DNA from: Aurelia coerulea
Lineage: Eukaryota; Cnidaria; Scyphozoa; Semaeostomeae; Ulmaridae
Direction of reading: 5' to 3'
Assembly (NCBI GenBank): GCA_039566865.1
Contig: CM076959.1
Location: 18,832,501 to 18,896,500 of the forward strand
DNA: 64,000 nucleotides
Both the position numbers and the translations under genes were made by a program. Below, one piece after another: positions 25,218 to 35,509 of the stretch (within the stretch, counting starts at the first letter, position 1; every line of letters begins with the position of its first letter). The notes beneath the pieces were generated by a model. That model was given only the letters and a program-made list of their open reading frames with translations. It searched no databases and was not told the origin of the DNA.

Positions 25218-28200
25218 TATCACTCGTGAGAGGCACAGTAGGCAAATGATTCAACGAGCAGACCACGGGACAGATTATAGAAGGGGTGATGGTAGGAGAC
25301 AGAGATACGACGGGAGGAGGAGTGATGCAAGAAGAGGAGGGGGGAACAAGAAGGGGGACTTTGAACAGGAATATATAGATGATGATGAACTGAGGGATGA
25401 AAGAAGGAGAGGAGGGGCAAAAAACAGGGGTAATTTTGAGCAGGAATATATAGATGATGATGAAATGAGGGGCGAAACAAGGAGAGGAGGCGCAAACAAC
25501 AGGGGTAATTTTGAGCAGGAATACATAGATGATGATGAACTGAGGGATGAAAGAGGGAGAGGAGGGGCAAACAACAGGGGTAATTTTGAGCAGGAATACA
25601 TAGATGATGATGAGCTGAGGGGAGAAAGGAGGAGAGGGCAGAAGAACATGAGAAACTTTGACCAGGAGTATATAGGTGACGAAGAAATGATTCGAATGGA
25701 GAACAAACAGCCAATTGAGGACTATGTTTGGAACAGTGAATACTGTGATGATCCAGGAATGCTAGATATACCAAGTCTATCACCGGGATATGACGACTTT
25801 TGTGACATACTTTACGATCAAAGTGTTACTGATATGAAGATTAATAGAATTAAGAGTGATTCGATGAATGTAAATTTAAGCAGTGAAAATGGAGCTGGGG
25901 AGCTATCTTTTGAAGAAGGGAACGGATTGGCACGGCCTGAGGATGATAGAGGGCGGGAGATTGCAGATAAGGGAGGGTGTAACGACAGACAGACAGAATT
26001 TGGAGGGTGGAAAGACAGACGGACTGAATTTGATAGTACAGATCATATGACAAGGAATGCAAACTTTAATGATGATCTTTATTATGATCAGGAAGTTATA
26101 AATATCAATCTTCCTGGACAAACGTTTATGGAATCGGATGAGAGTAAGAAGATCACACGTCCTAACAACTCGAAAGATAGGCAACAATTCAAAAGTTCAC
26201 ATAGTAATGCTATTAGAGAACGGATGGAGGGTAAGGAGGGAGAGATGCCGGTAGTTAAACAAACGCCTGTTATTGTCGTCAGCGAGATGGATGGAGTTAC
26301 AAAGAAAGAAAAGGGTGTAGGGGAAGGGGTTCTACCATGGCAACAAGGAAGGGAGAACACTGGATTGGTCAAAGATATAGAAGATGATGATCATGATTAT
26401 GAAAATGTGATAAAAATAGCGGAAACGATCCCAAATTTTAGCGCTGTAGATAAAAATACTGACAGTCGAAGTTATGTTCGACGCCTCGAATCCGGCATAT
26501 GGAGCGATTCAAATGAGACCCTCAGACGTCTAAACAGTACTGATGGACAATCAAAGCAGAAAGATAAAGACCAGCGGACCAGAGAATTGTTCTTAGAAAT
26601 GTGCAGAGGAGAAAATGACAACGGTTTGCAGGTACCCGGAACAGGAAGTGGCCAAATTCCAAGAAGGAAGAACGCTATGGCTAAAACGTTGTCGATGTTC
26701 GTTGAATCATCGAATCCAGGCTGGCATGATGACGAGGTGGCAAATTATTGTGATTCTGAAAATAGGCCACCGTTAGGACCCAAAGAGGCCTGGAGAGGTA
26801 GTAAGGCGTTTTCTGTCGATTGGGCGGGAACTGATGTCTATCGAATGCATAACCAAAGCCCTCACAGTCAGGCTTATTTCCAACCATTTCAAATTGATTA
26901 CGATATCCCAGAAGTTACTGTAAAAGTACAGAGGCCTAGGAGGCTGCAAAATATCATCATAGTAGGGAATAGTACTCCGAAGAAAGAGAGAACTAAAGGA
27001 AGTAAAAAACGGGAGAGGAAATCTAAAGATTTGAACAATAATCGAAAGGAGCGGGGAAGGAAACGGAGTTCAAGCAGAGTTCGCAAGCATAGCACAGATG
27101 AGGTGAAAATTACTAAAGATCGAGGTTCAAAGGACAAGGCAGAACAGCGGAAAAGAACTGTAAAGGAAGATTCTTCGTCGAAGTCTCAAAAGGTTTCCTC
27201 AAGGAGGAAAGAGTCGACGGGTAGTCGGGAAAGAAGATCGGAGAAGGAAGACATTCCAAAAGCAAGGAAGAGATCAATAAGTTCGAAAGGATCGAGAGAT
27301 GAGAAGGGTAGAGCAAAAGAGAGTACTTCAAGCAAGGAAAGGAACCGAAAAGAGAGTGCTTCAAGCAAGGAAAGGAACCGAAAAGAGAGCGCTTCGAGCA
27401 AGGAAAGGAATAGAAAATGCAGTAGCTCAAGTGATGACAGGACAGTACAGTACAGTACGGCAAGCAAAGAGAGAAAAACATCGAGGGAAGAACGGAAAAG
27501 GTCGAGAGAAGAAACGAAAGGCTTTGGCTCAACTTACAAAGAAAGTAGCCCAAAAAGACATGTAAAGAAGACTGAGACGCACAGTAAGAGTAGGCAAATT
27601 GAGGCTGTGAACAGAAAGGAGATTTTGAGAACCGTAACTGAGGGATCTCAGGAGCAAAGCATTGAGTTGTATCAAGAATCTGGCAATAACATTGGTGGAA
27701 AAATGAACGAGACAAGAGGAAAAGAAAGCTCGAGTTCTGGCATTGCAAGTAAGAATACAAGTGACTTGAAAAGGAAGAACGAAACAGAGGAAGTAGTAAG
27801 TGACGAAGAAAGAAAGAAATCGTTAATAGGTGGATTATTGAGGAGGAAATTGGATAGTAAAAGAAAAAATGAAGTTGCAACCACAAGGAATGATAAACAA
27901 CAACAGCAACACGTGCAACAACAGCAACAACAAAGACAGCAGCAACAACGCGCGCAACATCAGCAACATCAAAGACAGCAGCAAAAACAAAATGAAGAGG
28001 CTGGCACAACGAAGAAGTTAGTCGATGATAAAGGGAGAAGACAATCTTCATCTGGCAAGGAAAATACGCAAGTAAAGAAGAGTTTAGATGGAACAAGGAA
28101 TGAAGCGACGAAAGATAATAATGAAGTTATCAGTGATGAGGAGACAAAGATGAAGTTGTTATCAAATTTGATAAGGAAGAGGCAGGAGGCAAAGGGTGTG

Positions 28201-31200
28201 AAATCGGCGCAAGGAGGAGCTGTAGGGAGTTCAACTGACGTTAAGAATGCAAAGAGCCAAATGAACCCGAAAGTTGCGAAAGTGACGAAAGCTGACCAAA
28301 CAAAAGAGGAGGTTGTTAGCGATGAGGAAAACAAGACTAAGATTTTATCGAATTTGATACGAAAGAGGAAAGAGGCGAAAATGAGAGCTGCGAAACTTGA
28401 GGAATTAAAAGCGGATAAGGATCCTGAGAATATTAAAAAAGTGAATGAGGTGAAGAAAACGCAGAAAGGAACAAAAGAAGTTGTTGTCAGTGATGAAGAC
28501 AAGAAAACAAATCTGCTTTCGAATCTTATTAGGAGAAAGAAACGTAAAGAACATGAGCAAAACAAGAATGATTTAGGCAAAGATGAAACACATGATCAAG
28601 AGACCATTAATCGGAAAGAGGAGAAACAAAGGAAGGGTGCTAAAGGCAAGGAACGTCAAACAGACAGTGACAAAGTGGATGGCAAGGGAAAGAGGAAAGC
28701 GAGCCCAAGGGAGGGCAACAAAGAAAGTAAAATTAGTCCAAGAAACCAGGATAAACTTAGTCCACGAGAACAGAGCCAAGCTAGTCCACGAGAAACCAAA
28801 ACTAGTCGAAGAGAACAGGATAAAGTTAGTCCACGAGAGAATGACAAGGGCAAGGTGACGAAGGAAAAACGAACTGAGACGCGCGTAGAAGCAGACGCAA
28901 AAGTAGAGAAACGAACTACGGATAAGCAACAGGAGAACACATATAACACCGTAGGAAAGAATCTTACTGAGACGAACAAATTTGAGAAGTGTGCAAATCA
29001 AAACACGACTCAGAAGAATGAAATTAATCTTAGTAAGTCTCCTGCGTCAGTAATCGCTGTTCAGAACGTAAATACGAGTGAAAATAACATGGAAGATTTT
29101 GAAAAGAAGAAAAGTTTACTTGGTCGTTTAGTGAAGAAAAAAGTCGAGGCAAAACGAGAGGCAATCGAAGCTAAAAAAGCAGCTGAACACAAGGCCAAAC
29201 TTGAAGAAGATAGACAACGTGCTTTACAGAAATTACGACAAAGATCTTATGATTCAACTGATTATGAATCGACTGATTATGATTCAAGTGATTATGATTC
29301 AGGGGAAGATGAATCAGAGGAAAGTGAAACTGAATCTGAGAGTGAAGAAGATATATCGCAGGGTGATTTAAGAAAGAAGATGGAGAGCGAGGGTAGCGAA
29401 TATGTGACTGATTCAGGGGAGGAATCTGGAGAAACAAATTCGATGATGGAAGATGAGGGGATATCAGAAGACGGTAGTTTGTCAGAGGATGGCAGAGATG
29501 AAGATTTACGGAAAAATAAAATGCCAGTCTATGATAGCAATGAAGAAGATGAATTTTCCTCGCAAGGAGAATCCAGTTCAGGGGAAGAAGAATCGAGTGA
29601 AGAAGAGACAGGGAGCTCAGAAGAAGAGGAAGCTACCTCTGAGGATGAGTTAGGCAGCTCGGAAGAAGGGTCCTTCAGCGGGAGTGAAGAAGACGAAGGA
29701 AGTAGCAGCGAGGAAGAAAAGGGCAGAGAAAAACGAGATGTGAGAGATCATGACACAGATGTCGAGTCCGGATCAGAATCGGAACTAGAAGAGGAGGATA
29801 TTGAGGGTAAGTAAAATTAATTGTTTACTCAGATTGCTAAAACGTTGTTTGCTTATCGGACATCCAACAGAGAATTAATTACTCTTCCTAGTGTCAACAA
29901 GACTTTTTCTTCAAAACATACACAGTTAAGCCCGAAATTATTCATACCTATGCCAAAATTGGAGTATTTTCAATCGTTATATTTGCTAACCAATTCACAA
30001 GATATTTCATTCCTTGAAATGTCTCTTGTAGCACTTGTTTCAGCCTTTTATCACATTCTTACGAAACTTCAGCCACAGTAAAATTGGTCCTCAAATAGAA
30101 CGATTCAAAATACTCAGAATTTGGCACAGGTATGAATAATTTCGGGCTTAACTGTACGTATATCGAGGTCAATATTTCGAAAGTTAACAATGCTAAAAAT
30201 AGTGGAGATGTGTCTAAAGATGATATGCAAAATCCAAAAAACATTTTATGGAACATGATTTCTCAGTTAACTTGTTTTCTAGAGTAGAGGTTCCAACCTC
30301 ACGTTTCATACTCTAATGTCTAGTATGTCATGTTTCATACTCTAATGTCTAAAATATAGCCAGGTACAGTAAAAAGTGAATTTTCGCCAACATCAAGATG
30401 AGATCAGCTTTTCAGGAATCTTCAGACAGGACATCTTCAGAGCAACTTCTGAAAACCTTCGGTCTAGTTTAAACATGGTTTTTTTTACCGTGTTGAATCG
30501 AACTGTATTAAAAACGGCAGAATCTGCCGTGTCAAAAATCTTATTTAAACGTCGTTTTTTGCCGTGTCGGGTTGAAATTGTTAAAATGGCCATTTTTCAA
30601 AATGCACAAGCCCACTGGCTGATCACACGTAGAAACCGTGGACCATGGCCTAGAATTGATTAATTAAATGCAGCAGAAATACGATGCTTAAATCAAGTCG
30701 TTTTTCTGCCGTTTGATACGACAAAGCTGGTGAACTCCTGCCGTTTTATCTATTCAAAACGGCAGGTGATTTAAACATCGTTTTTATGAAGAATTCAATT
30801 GACACTTAGAAGAAGTTTTTAGCAGCATCTTTCAAATTCGACACGGCAAGAACGATGTTTAAACTGGGCCTTACATGGGCATAGATTTTACTATAAACAG
30901 ACGTTGATACTTATAAATAACCAGCTGTTCTGAAGATGCCCTAAGGTGGGAAACTAGTCAGGATTGAGCGAAAAATAAAACTGCGTTAAAAACCAAGGTA
31001 CTCTCCCTGTTTTGTGGTATTCGTTGTGTCCTCTTCAACCGTGCATTGTAAATTATCAGAATTATGTATATGGCATTTCAAAGTAGTTGCAAAATGATTT
31101 TAATCTGGAAATCATTTTCTTTCAAAGCTGGGACCTTCGATGTTATCTTACCCTTTATACCAAAAGTTTAGTATTGTTAGCAACAGTTCTAAATTCAAGA

Positions 31201-31414
31201 GAAGATTTTAAACGTGAAGAAGATTTAACACTACACCAGGACCTCATAATCAGAGGACCAGAGCTAAGATATCTCGTTTCTTTCCTCATTAGAAAGTGAA
31301 CTCGAAGACGAATCAAGTGAAGGAGAAATGGAAGAATCAAGCGAAGAAGAATCAGTATTATCAGATGGATCTGAGGATACTGAAGAAGAAAGTAATTCCG
31401 AGAACTCAGAGTAA
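23943..31414 (+). CDS. Large charged, low-complexity protein (about 2,000 residues), function unknown; frameshifted
   Basis: Proposed gene: 23943 to about 25208, then shifted to the next frame through 29806, a GT-AG intron 29807-31292, and a final exon 31293-31414. No known family was recognised. Content in order: R/D/E-rich head; five 25-residue NFEQEYIDDDEL repeats; a more ordinary stretch (about 26400-26960) with W, Y and P residues; K/R/S-rich SR-like text with an 11-residue SSKERNRKESA repeat; a poly-Q tract; five copies of a SDEExKxxLLSNLIRRK motif; SPRE repeats; and a very acidic S/E tail. Such composition is usual for disordered nuclear or cytoskeletal proteins, but no localisation is shown. 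ATG 23943 is the first in frame. The frame is open 15 codons further up to a TAG at 23895 and reads like protein (DEEIEHLLLKRD), so an upstream exon is possible. Confidence 0.7.
25198..29806 (+). CDS. Charged protein, main exon (about 1,530 codons)
   Basis: The frame opens after a TGA at 25195 and the first ATG is 25246. It contains the 75-bp NFEQEYIDDDEL repeats (25360-25670), SSKERNRKESA repeats (27320-27415), poly-Q (27890-27990), five SDEE/LIRRK motifs (27790, 28125, 28310, 28485 and 29090), SPRE repeats (28700-28850), a YDSTDYES repeat (29240-29310) and an S/E-rich tail. The exon ends at a perfect donor, GTAAGT at 29807. Reading through gives only GK and a stop. Long antisense ORFs opposite this exon are shadows of its composition. 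Confidence 0.85.
29932..30154. mobile_element. MITE with CAGTTAAGCCCGAAATTATT termini, copy 1
   Basis: A 223-bp element with about 28-bp terminal inverted repeats: CAGTTAAGCCCGAAATTATT at the left and its complement ending TCGGGCTTAACTG at the right, then TA. The same element lies in the opposite orientation at 35258-35490. A TA target suggests a Tc1/mariner relative. It has no coding capacity. Confidence 0.85.
30460..30880. repeat. Cluster of AGTTTAAACATCGTT / GCCGTGTCG motifs in both orientations
   Basis: At least five variants of TTTAAACATCGTTTTTTGCC and GCCGTGTCGAATTGAA occur in this intronic stretch, some forward and some inverted. The outer pair (about 30467 and 30830-30865) forms an inverted repeat. 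It is probably a decayed foldback element. Confidence 0.5.
31293..31414 (+). CDS. Charged protein, last exon (acidic C-terminus)
   Basis: In frame after splicing it gives E then SELEDESSEGEMEESSEEES..., ending ESNSENSE and TAA at 31412-31414. The composition matches the end of the previous exon. The phase-1 junction and the good acceptor tract support it. About 330 bp downstream, AATAAA occurs inside a TAA microsatellite. Confidence 0.75.
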
Positions 31415-31726
31415 TAATTGAAAGGATGAATTTCTTGGAAGGAAGCAATATATCGAAGTAGAAAGAAACTTCCCAAGGTATGGCGCTACTTTACCAGGTC
31501 ACTATATACATCAGGTAGTTCTGAGAACAATTAAAGAGTGGAAGGGTGACAGTTGCTCATGCAAAATATGTAGATAAAGAGTCCGTGGGAATTTCACCAG
31601 AAATATTTCTGTATTATAATCATGTATTTATCTATTCATTGTAATTAGTATTCCTTTTTGTGTAAATAGTTGGTCTTAATTAGTTCAATTTTGAACTATC
31701 AGTTTTTTTAACCAACTGTAAATAAT

Positions 31727-31752
31727 GTTATAATAATAATAATAATAATAAA
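31727..31752 (+). repeat. (TAA)n microsatellite containing a candidate poly(A) signal
   Basis: About eight TAA units end in AATAAA (about 31747-31752). This is the nearest AATAAA downstream of the charged-protein stop codon, so it may serve as its poly(A) signal. No transcript evidence is available. Confidence 0.5.
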
Positions 31753-32098
31753 CACAGAGTAGTGATTGAAACCATGTATGGAAGGAAGCAGAACATTGAA
31801 ATGGAAAGGACCTTCGAAGGTAGGGTGGTTTTATCCACGAACTCGGGATTAGCAACTTGGTATGTGTCAGTGGATATCATTGGCAAAAAGAAGACACCCT
31901 GAGGTAAACGGCCAAACTAAATCAAATGAATAACTGGATAAAGGAATAACTGTTGTGAAAAAATGGATTATGAATATCGCAATGCACACTGAGACTTCTA
32001 GTTATTTCGCAAATAATAACTTGTGACTGGCTATATTATATATGCAAATATATTGATCTGAAAGATTTGCGTCCGATAATTTACATAAGATGATAAGA

Positions 32099-32415
32099 TC
32101 TACCACATATGATGGGGAATAATGAATATTATTGTATAGCATGAAAATAATGCGATAAAAAGTACCTTTAGTGCTTCATTTTTCTTGTTTTTCTCTTGCA
32201 ATTCATGTGTATGTGTCTGTACACTCCACTGTTAGGCCCATCTAAAAATAAACCGAAGGGACCTAGTTATTGAGGTGGTGGTTTATGGACCTAGCAGTGG
32301 AGTGTGCACACACATAGATTGCAAGAGAAAAACAAGAAAACTGAAGCACGAAAGGTATATTTTATCGCATTATTTTCATTTTATACAATAATATTCACTA
32401 TTCCCCCATCAAATG
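32099..32415. mobile_element. Foldback element with arms of about 140 bp
   Basis: The left arm (CACATATGATGGGG ... ACTCCACTGTTAGG) is repeated as its complement on the right (ACCTAGCAGTGGAGTG ... CATCAAATGTGGG), around a loop of about 35 bases near 32250. Arms differ at scattered positions. It has no ORF of note. Confidence 0.85.
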
Positions 32416-32501
32416 TGGGTATCCCAATCCTTATCCACCCAGCTTTGCCAAAGCAAGCAAGCGTTGAAACAGCCGTTTCCAAGCTAAGTAAGATATAGGT
32501 A

Positions 32502-33110
32502 CCGGGTGTCCCAAAAGAAATACTCTCGTTTGAGAAATCACCAAAATTTGATTACAAGGCTGATCTTCAACTTTCTTTTTCGGTCAAGTAGAAATACGGA
32601 CCAAATTATTTTCCAAGATGTAACTGATCTTTAAATTGGTTTAAAAATTATCAAATTTAGCTCTTTCTAGGGCTTCCTGGTTTGAAGCATACTGCAAAAG
32701 AGCATGGATGATTGCCAGATCAATTTCTTTGTGCATGTAAAGCTTCTAGTTTGGTCATAAATGACAGAAAGAAATGCGCACTATCATTGGACACATCAAT
32801 GATGATAAAAAATTTGAAAATTTTGACTGTTAGGCAAGATCGAGTATTTTCCTTAAAAACTATAGCTCAAAATAAGGTTTTTCAACATGTAGACTGGACA
32901 AGTAGGCCGTTTCTTTTTCATGTCATGCAAGGCTTGAATTTGAGCAGGTCTATCGATTTTCTTTTCGACACGAAAACATCGGCGTAAAACCACAACCAAC
33001 ATCTTCGAATGCAATTTAGCCTTTCGGCAATCGGATGAAATAAAGTTTTTGAAAATCGGTTCATTCGTTATGGGCAATCAAACGATAATACATCATTTTG
33101 GGACACCCGG
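32502..33110. mobile_element. Mariner-like MITE, CCGGGTGTCCCAAAA termini, TA target duplication
   Basis: A 609-bp element with inverted termini CCGGGTGTCCCAAAA and TTTTGGGACACCCGG, flanked on both sides by TA (32500-32501 and 33111-33112). These are typical Tc1/mariner features. Internal ORFs (32712-32987) do not resemble a transposase, so the element is non-autonomous. Confidence 0.85.
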
Positions 33111-33184
33111 TATGGCAATGCGATATATGTTAAAAGTGGAAGAAACGTAATAAAAATATATAAAAGCGTACTTGAAAGATGTTT

Positions 33185-33357
33185 CTATTCTGCCTTTTCC
33201 TCCTTTGGCTTGGTTGTGTAAGCTTGTTTGTAGAAATGTGAAAATAACATGAATAGTGTGAGCATGTACAGCCATAATAACCAGAAGAAGCCTCTTGGGA
33301 ATCTACAGTCCAGTTTTATGGCGTATGAAATGTGAAGGAAAGCAACACAAATTGAAT
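33185..33357 (-). pseudogene. Degenerate last exon of a second ELOVL elongase
   Basis: On the minus strand, after a good acceptor (CTTCCTTTTCTAG), the sequence matches the last exon of the intact elongase at 41377-41550. Shared text includes [26 protein letters not shown] and a K/E-rich end EEKAE. It is 173 bp against 174. One base is missing near 33343, so entry in the normal phase hits a TAA after 13 codons. No other elongase exons were found between here and 41 kb. It is either a dead duplicate exon, a relic of a duplicated gene, or an assembly error in a real alternative last exon. Confidence 0.75.
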
Positions 33358-33981
33358 CTAGAAAAGGAAGCAAAAATAAATCAACTTTTGTTTGACAAGG
33401 GATCATTTCGAATAAACTGTCATTTCCTTGTAAAATTTTAGCTGATCTTGAAGGAATCGAGTTCTCATAAATAGCCCGCTCATGACCAATATCAACTTCT
33501 TTTCAATCATAAAACAAAAGTAGTCATTTTATCGCTATTGAAATAGAACCAAAGAAATTCATGAGGATAATGCAAGGATTAAGAAGTCTTTGTTCACCAC
33601 TGCTAATGACTTTAGCACTATTGTGCGATAACAAAGGGCCGTCAGCGATTTGTCAGCAAAAACTTTGCTCAGCGTTAACGCTCAAGTATTTATATGGACG
33701 CAATACCTTTAAAGCACTAACATTTGCTTGCTGAAGGAGACTGTTTGCCCGCTTGGCCAAATTAAGGGGAATATACTTCTTGAGAACATTTCTAAAATGT
33801 TTTGAACCTTTAAGTGAGCTGTGGTTTTGATGTTTTCTGTCATAGTTTTGACAGTGGATTATCAACGATTGCAAGAGCACATTTTACACAAAACTGGGAC
33901 AACATCAGCCAGTCGGGTGTCAGAGTGGATCAGTTTTAACCAAGGTATCTTTTAACCCACATGTGGGTTAGTGGAAACCCA
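33358..33981. other. No feature recognised
   Basis: AT-rich sequence with only short chance ORFs. Confidence 0.4.
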
Positions 33982-34302
33982 TTAAAGGGGCTCGGTCGTC
34001 AAAATGTAAACAAAACGATGCTTTTGCAGTTTTTTGAAAGGTGATATCACACAGGATTTTCATATTTTTTCAAAATGAAAGTTGCTGTTTGGACATAGAT
34101 CATTGTACTTCACTAAGGAACAAACCAAACAGTCATATCTTCTATGATTGCTCGGATATAAGTGGATTTTTAACGGTCACTTTTTGGTGGCTTGAGTGCA
34201 GCCACCAAACAAACTTCAGAAGACAATGGATGAACAATGGATAATTGGTGACACGTGCGAGTTTACGGATTTGTTTACTGTTTGACGACGGAGCCCCTTT
34301 AA
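33982..34302. mobile_element. MITE with AGGGGCTCSGTCGTCAAA termini and TTAA target, copy 1
   Basis: Inverted termini AGGGGCTCGGTCGTCAAA and TTTGACGACGGAGCCCCT, flanked by TTAA at 33982 and 34299. Total size is about 320 bp. A TTAA target suggests piggyBac-type mobilisation. The same element lies inverted in the elongase gene at 43752-44040. Confidence 0.8.
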
Positions 34303-34709
34303 ACGGATTTCTTTTGACCCAGCTGCAATAGCAACAACCTACTTTACTTTTGGCACTTCAAATTGAAGTTGAAACGACAAAAGGGAAATAAATGACTAAA
34401 AACGACGGGTGAAAACAACTGAAAACGAACAAAAACGAGTTACCGTAAAACTAGTATTTTGTCTTGCTTTCATTCGGCGCACAAAGGATCAAAGTTGACC
34501 ATATTTCTAACTTTTGTTGACTGACTCACCCAGAGAGGCAATTTGGCTTGTTCGCTTTGATTCTCATTCCAACTTCTCATGTCTTTACCATCTTCAAAAG
34601 CTTGCTGATTTTCTGTACCTTGCATTTGCCTTTACGGTTGGTGTAGTTGGTAGGCACAGCAAAATAACAGCGTGATGATTTGGTCATTGGGAAGGAAACT
34701 GGCTCTACA

Positions 34710-34870
34710 AGTATCTTTTTAAAAGAAACTGCCCACGAGAAACTCAACTCTCAGATCGCTAAAAAATTGCGAAACTCCGGTACTGGGAAAATATAAGTTA
34801 AGAAACTATTTATTTTTATAAAGGAAATCCTTTGAAATATTTTTACTTTACTTTCACTTGTTTCCTGTAT
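34710..34870 (-). repeat. Fragment of the AAGAAACT-terminus MITE family
   Basis: Reverse complement of part of 50780-50940: GAAACTCAACTCTCAGA, TTAAGAAACTATTTATTTT and CTTTACTTTCACTTG are shared. It is truncated. Confidence 0.65.
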
Positions 34871-35230
34871 TATATTACTCGTAAGCTACTTGAGTAATGT
34901 CTGAACATTAGAAAGGCTACCGAGCAGAGTTGGAAGAAGTATCAGTTCCCAGAAATTATTTTGGATCTAAATATTCCCAGAAACTTTTCAAGAGCATTTT
35001 TGGAAAATCTAGCTACGAAATGCGGTAGTTGGTTACTGTTCATAATCGATAATTTTGTTACAGTGGTTTTTGTGACAGTCCTTTGGTAAAACATAATCTC
35101 TCTTTGAATATACATATATAAGTTATTTGTTTGTACGTGCGGCTACAAATACACAAAATATCTTTAAATGAGTTTAGAACCTGGAGCTTAAAATACTAAA
35201 CGTTTCGAGCTTCATCAGTAGTGAAGAATA

Positions 35231-35254
35231 CTGATGAAGGGTTAAGCCCGAAAC
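35231..35254 (+). ncRNA. Hammerhead-ribozyme-like core
   Basis: CTGATGA, then a short GGG/CCC hairpin, then CGAAAC, the order of the conserved hammerhead core. An inverted counterpart lies at 35202-35218. No convincing stem III is visible, so this may be a degenerate or dimer-type motif, or a coincidence of a shared repeat. Confidence 0.35.
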
Positions 35255-35257
35255 GTA

Positions 35258-35490
35258 CAGTTAAGCCCGAAATTATTCACACCTATGCTAAATTCTGAGT
35301 ATTTTGCATCGTTCTATTTGAGGACCAATTTTACTGTGGCTGAAGTTTCGTAAGAATGTGATAAAAGGCTGAAACAAGTGCTACAAGAGACATTTCAAGG
35401 AATGAAATATCTTGTGAATTGGTTAGCAAATATAACGATTGAAAATACTCCAAATTTGGCAAAGGTATGAATAATTTTGGGCTTAACTGT
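35258..35490. mobile_element. MITE with CAGTTAAGCCCGAAATTATT termini, copy 2
   Basis: Inverted relative to 29932-30154. It is flanked by TA on both sides (CGTA before, TATAG after). It interrupts one arm of the inverted repeat at 35070-35600, and the uninterrupted arm shows the empty site. Confidence 0.85.
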
Positions 35491-35509
35491 ATAGTATTTG
35501 AAGCTAGGC

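Larger units (their letters stand above)
29807..31292 (+). other. Intron of the charged-protein gene
   Basis: Donor GTAAGT at 29807 and acceptor after a pyrimidine tract (CTCGTTTCTTTCCTCATTAG) ending at 31292. Splicing joins G to AA in phase 1, giving ...DIEESELEDESSE, so the acidic composition continues without a break. The intron contains a MITE (29932-30154) and a cluster of GCCGTGTCG motifs. Confidence 0.75.

Noticed and set aside
25220..29437. Antisense ORFs of 60-327 codons opposite the charged-protein exon
   Set aside because: S/F/L-rich shadows caused by the purine-rich sense strand; no splice or start signals.
32712..32987. ORF inside the mariner-like MITE as a transposase
   Set aside because: 91 codons with no D-D-D/E pattern or helix-turn-helix; the element is non-autonomous.
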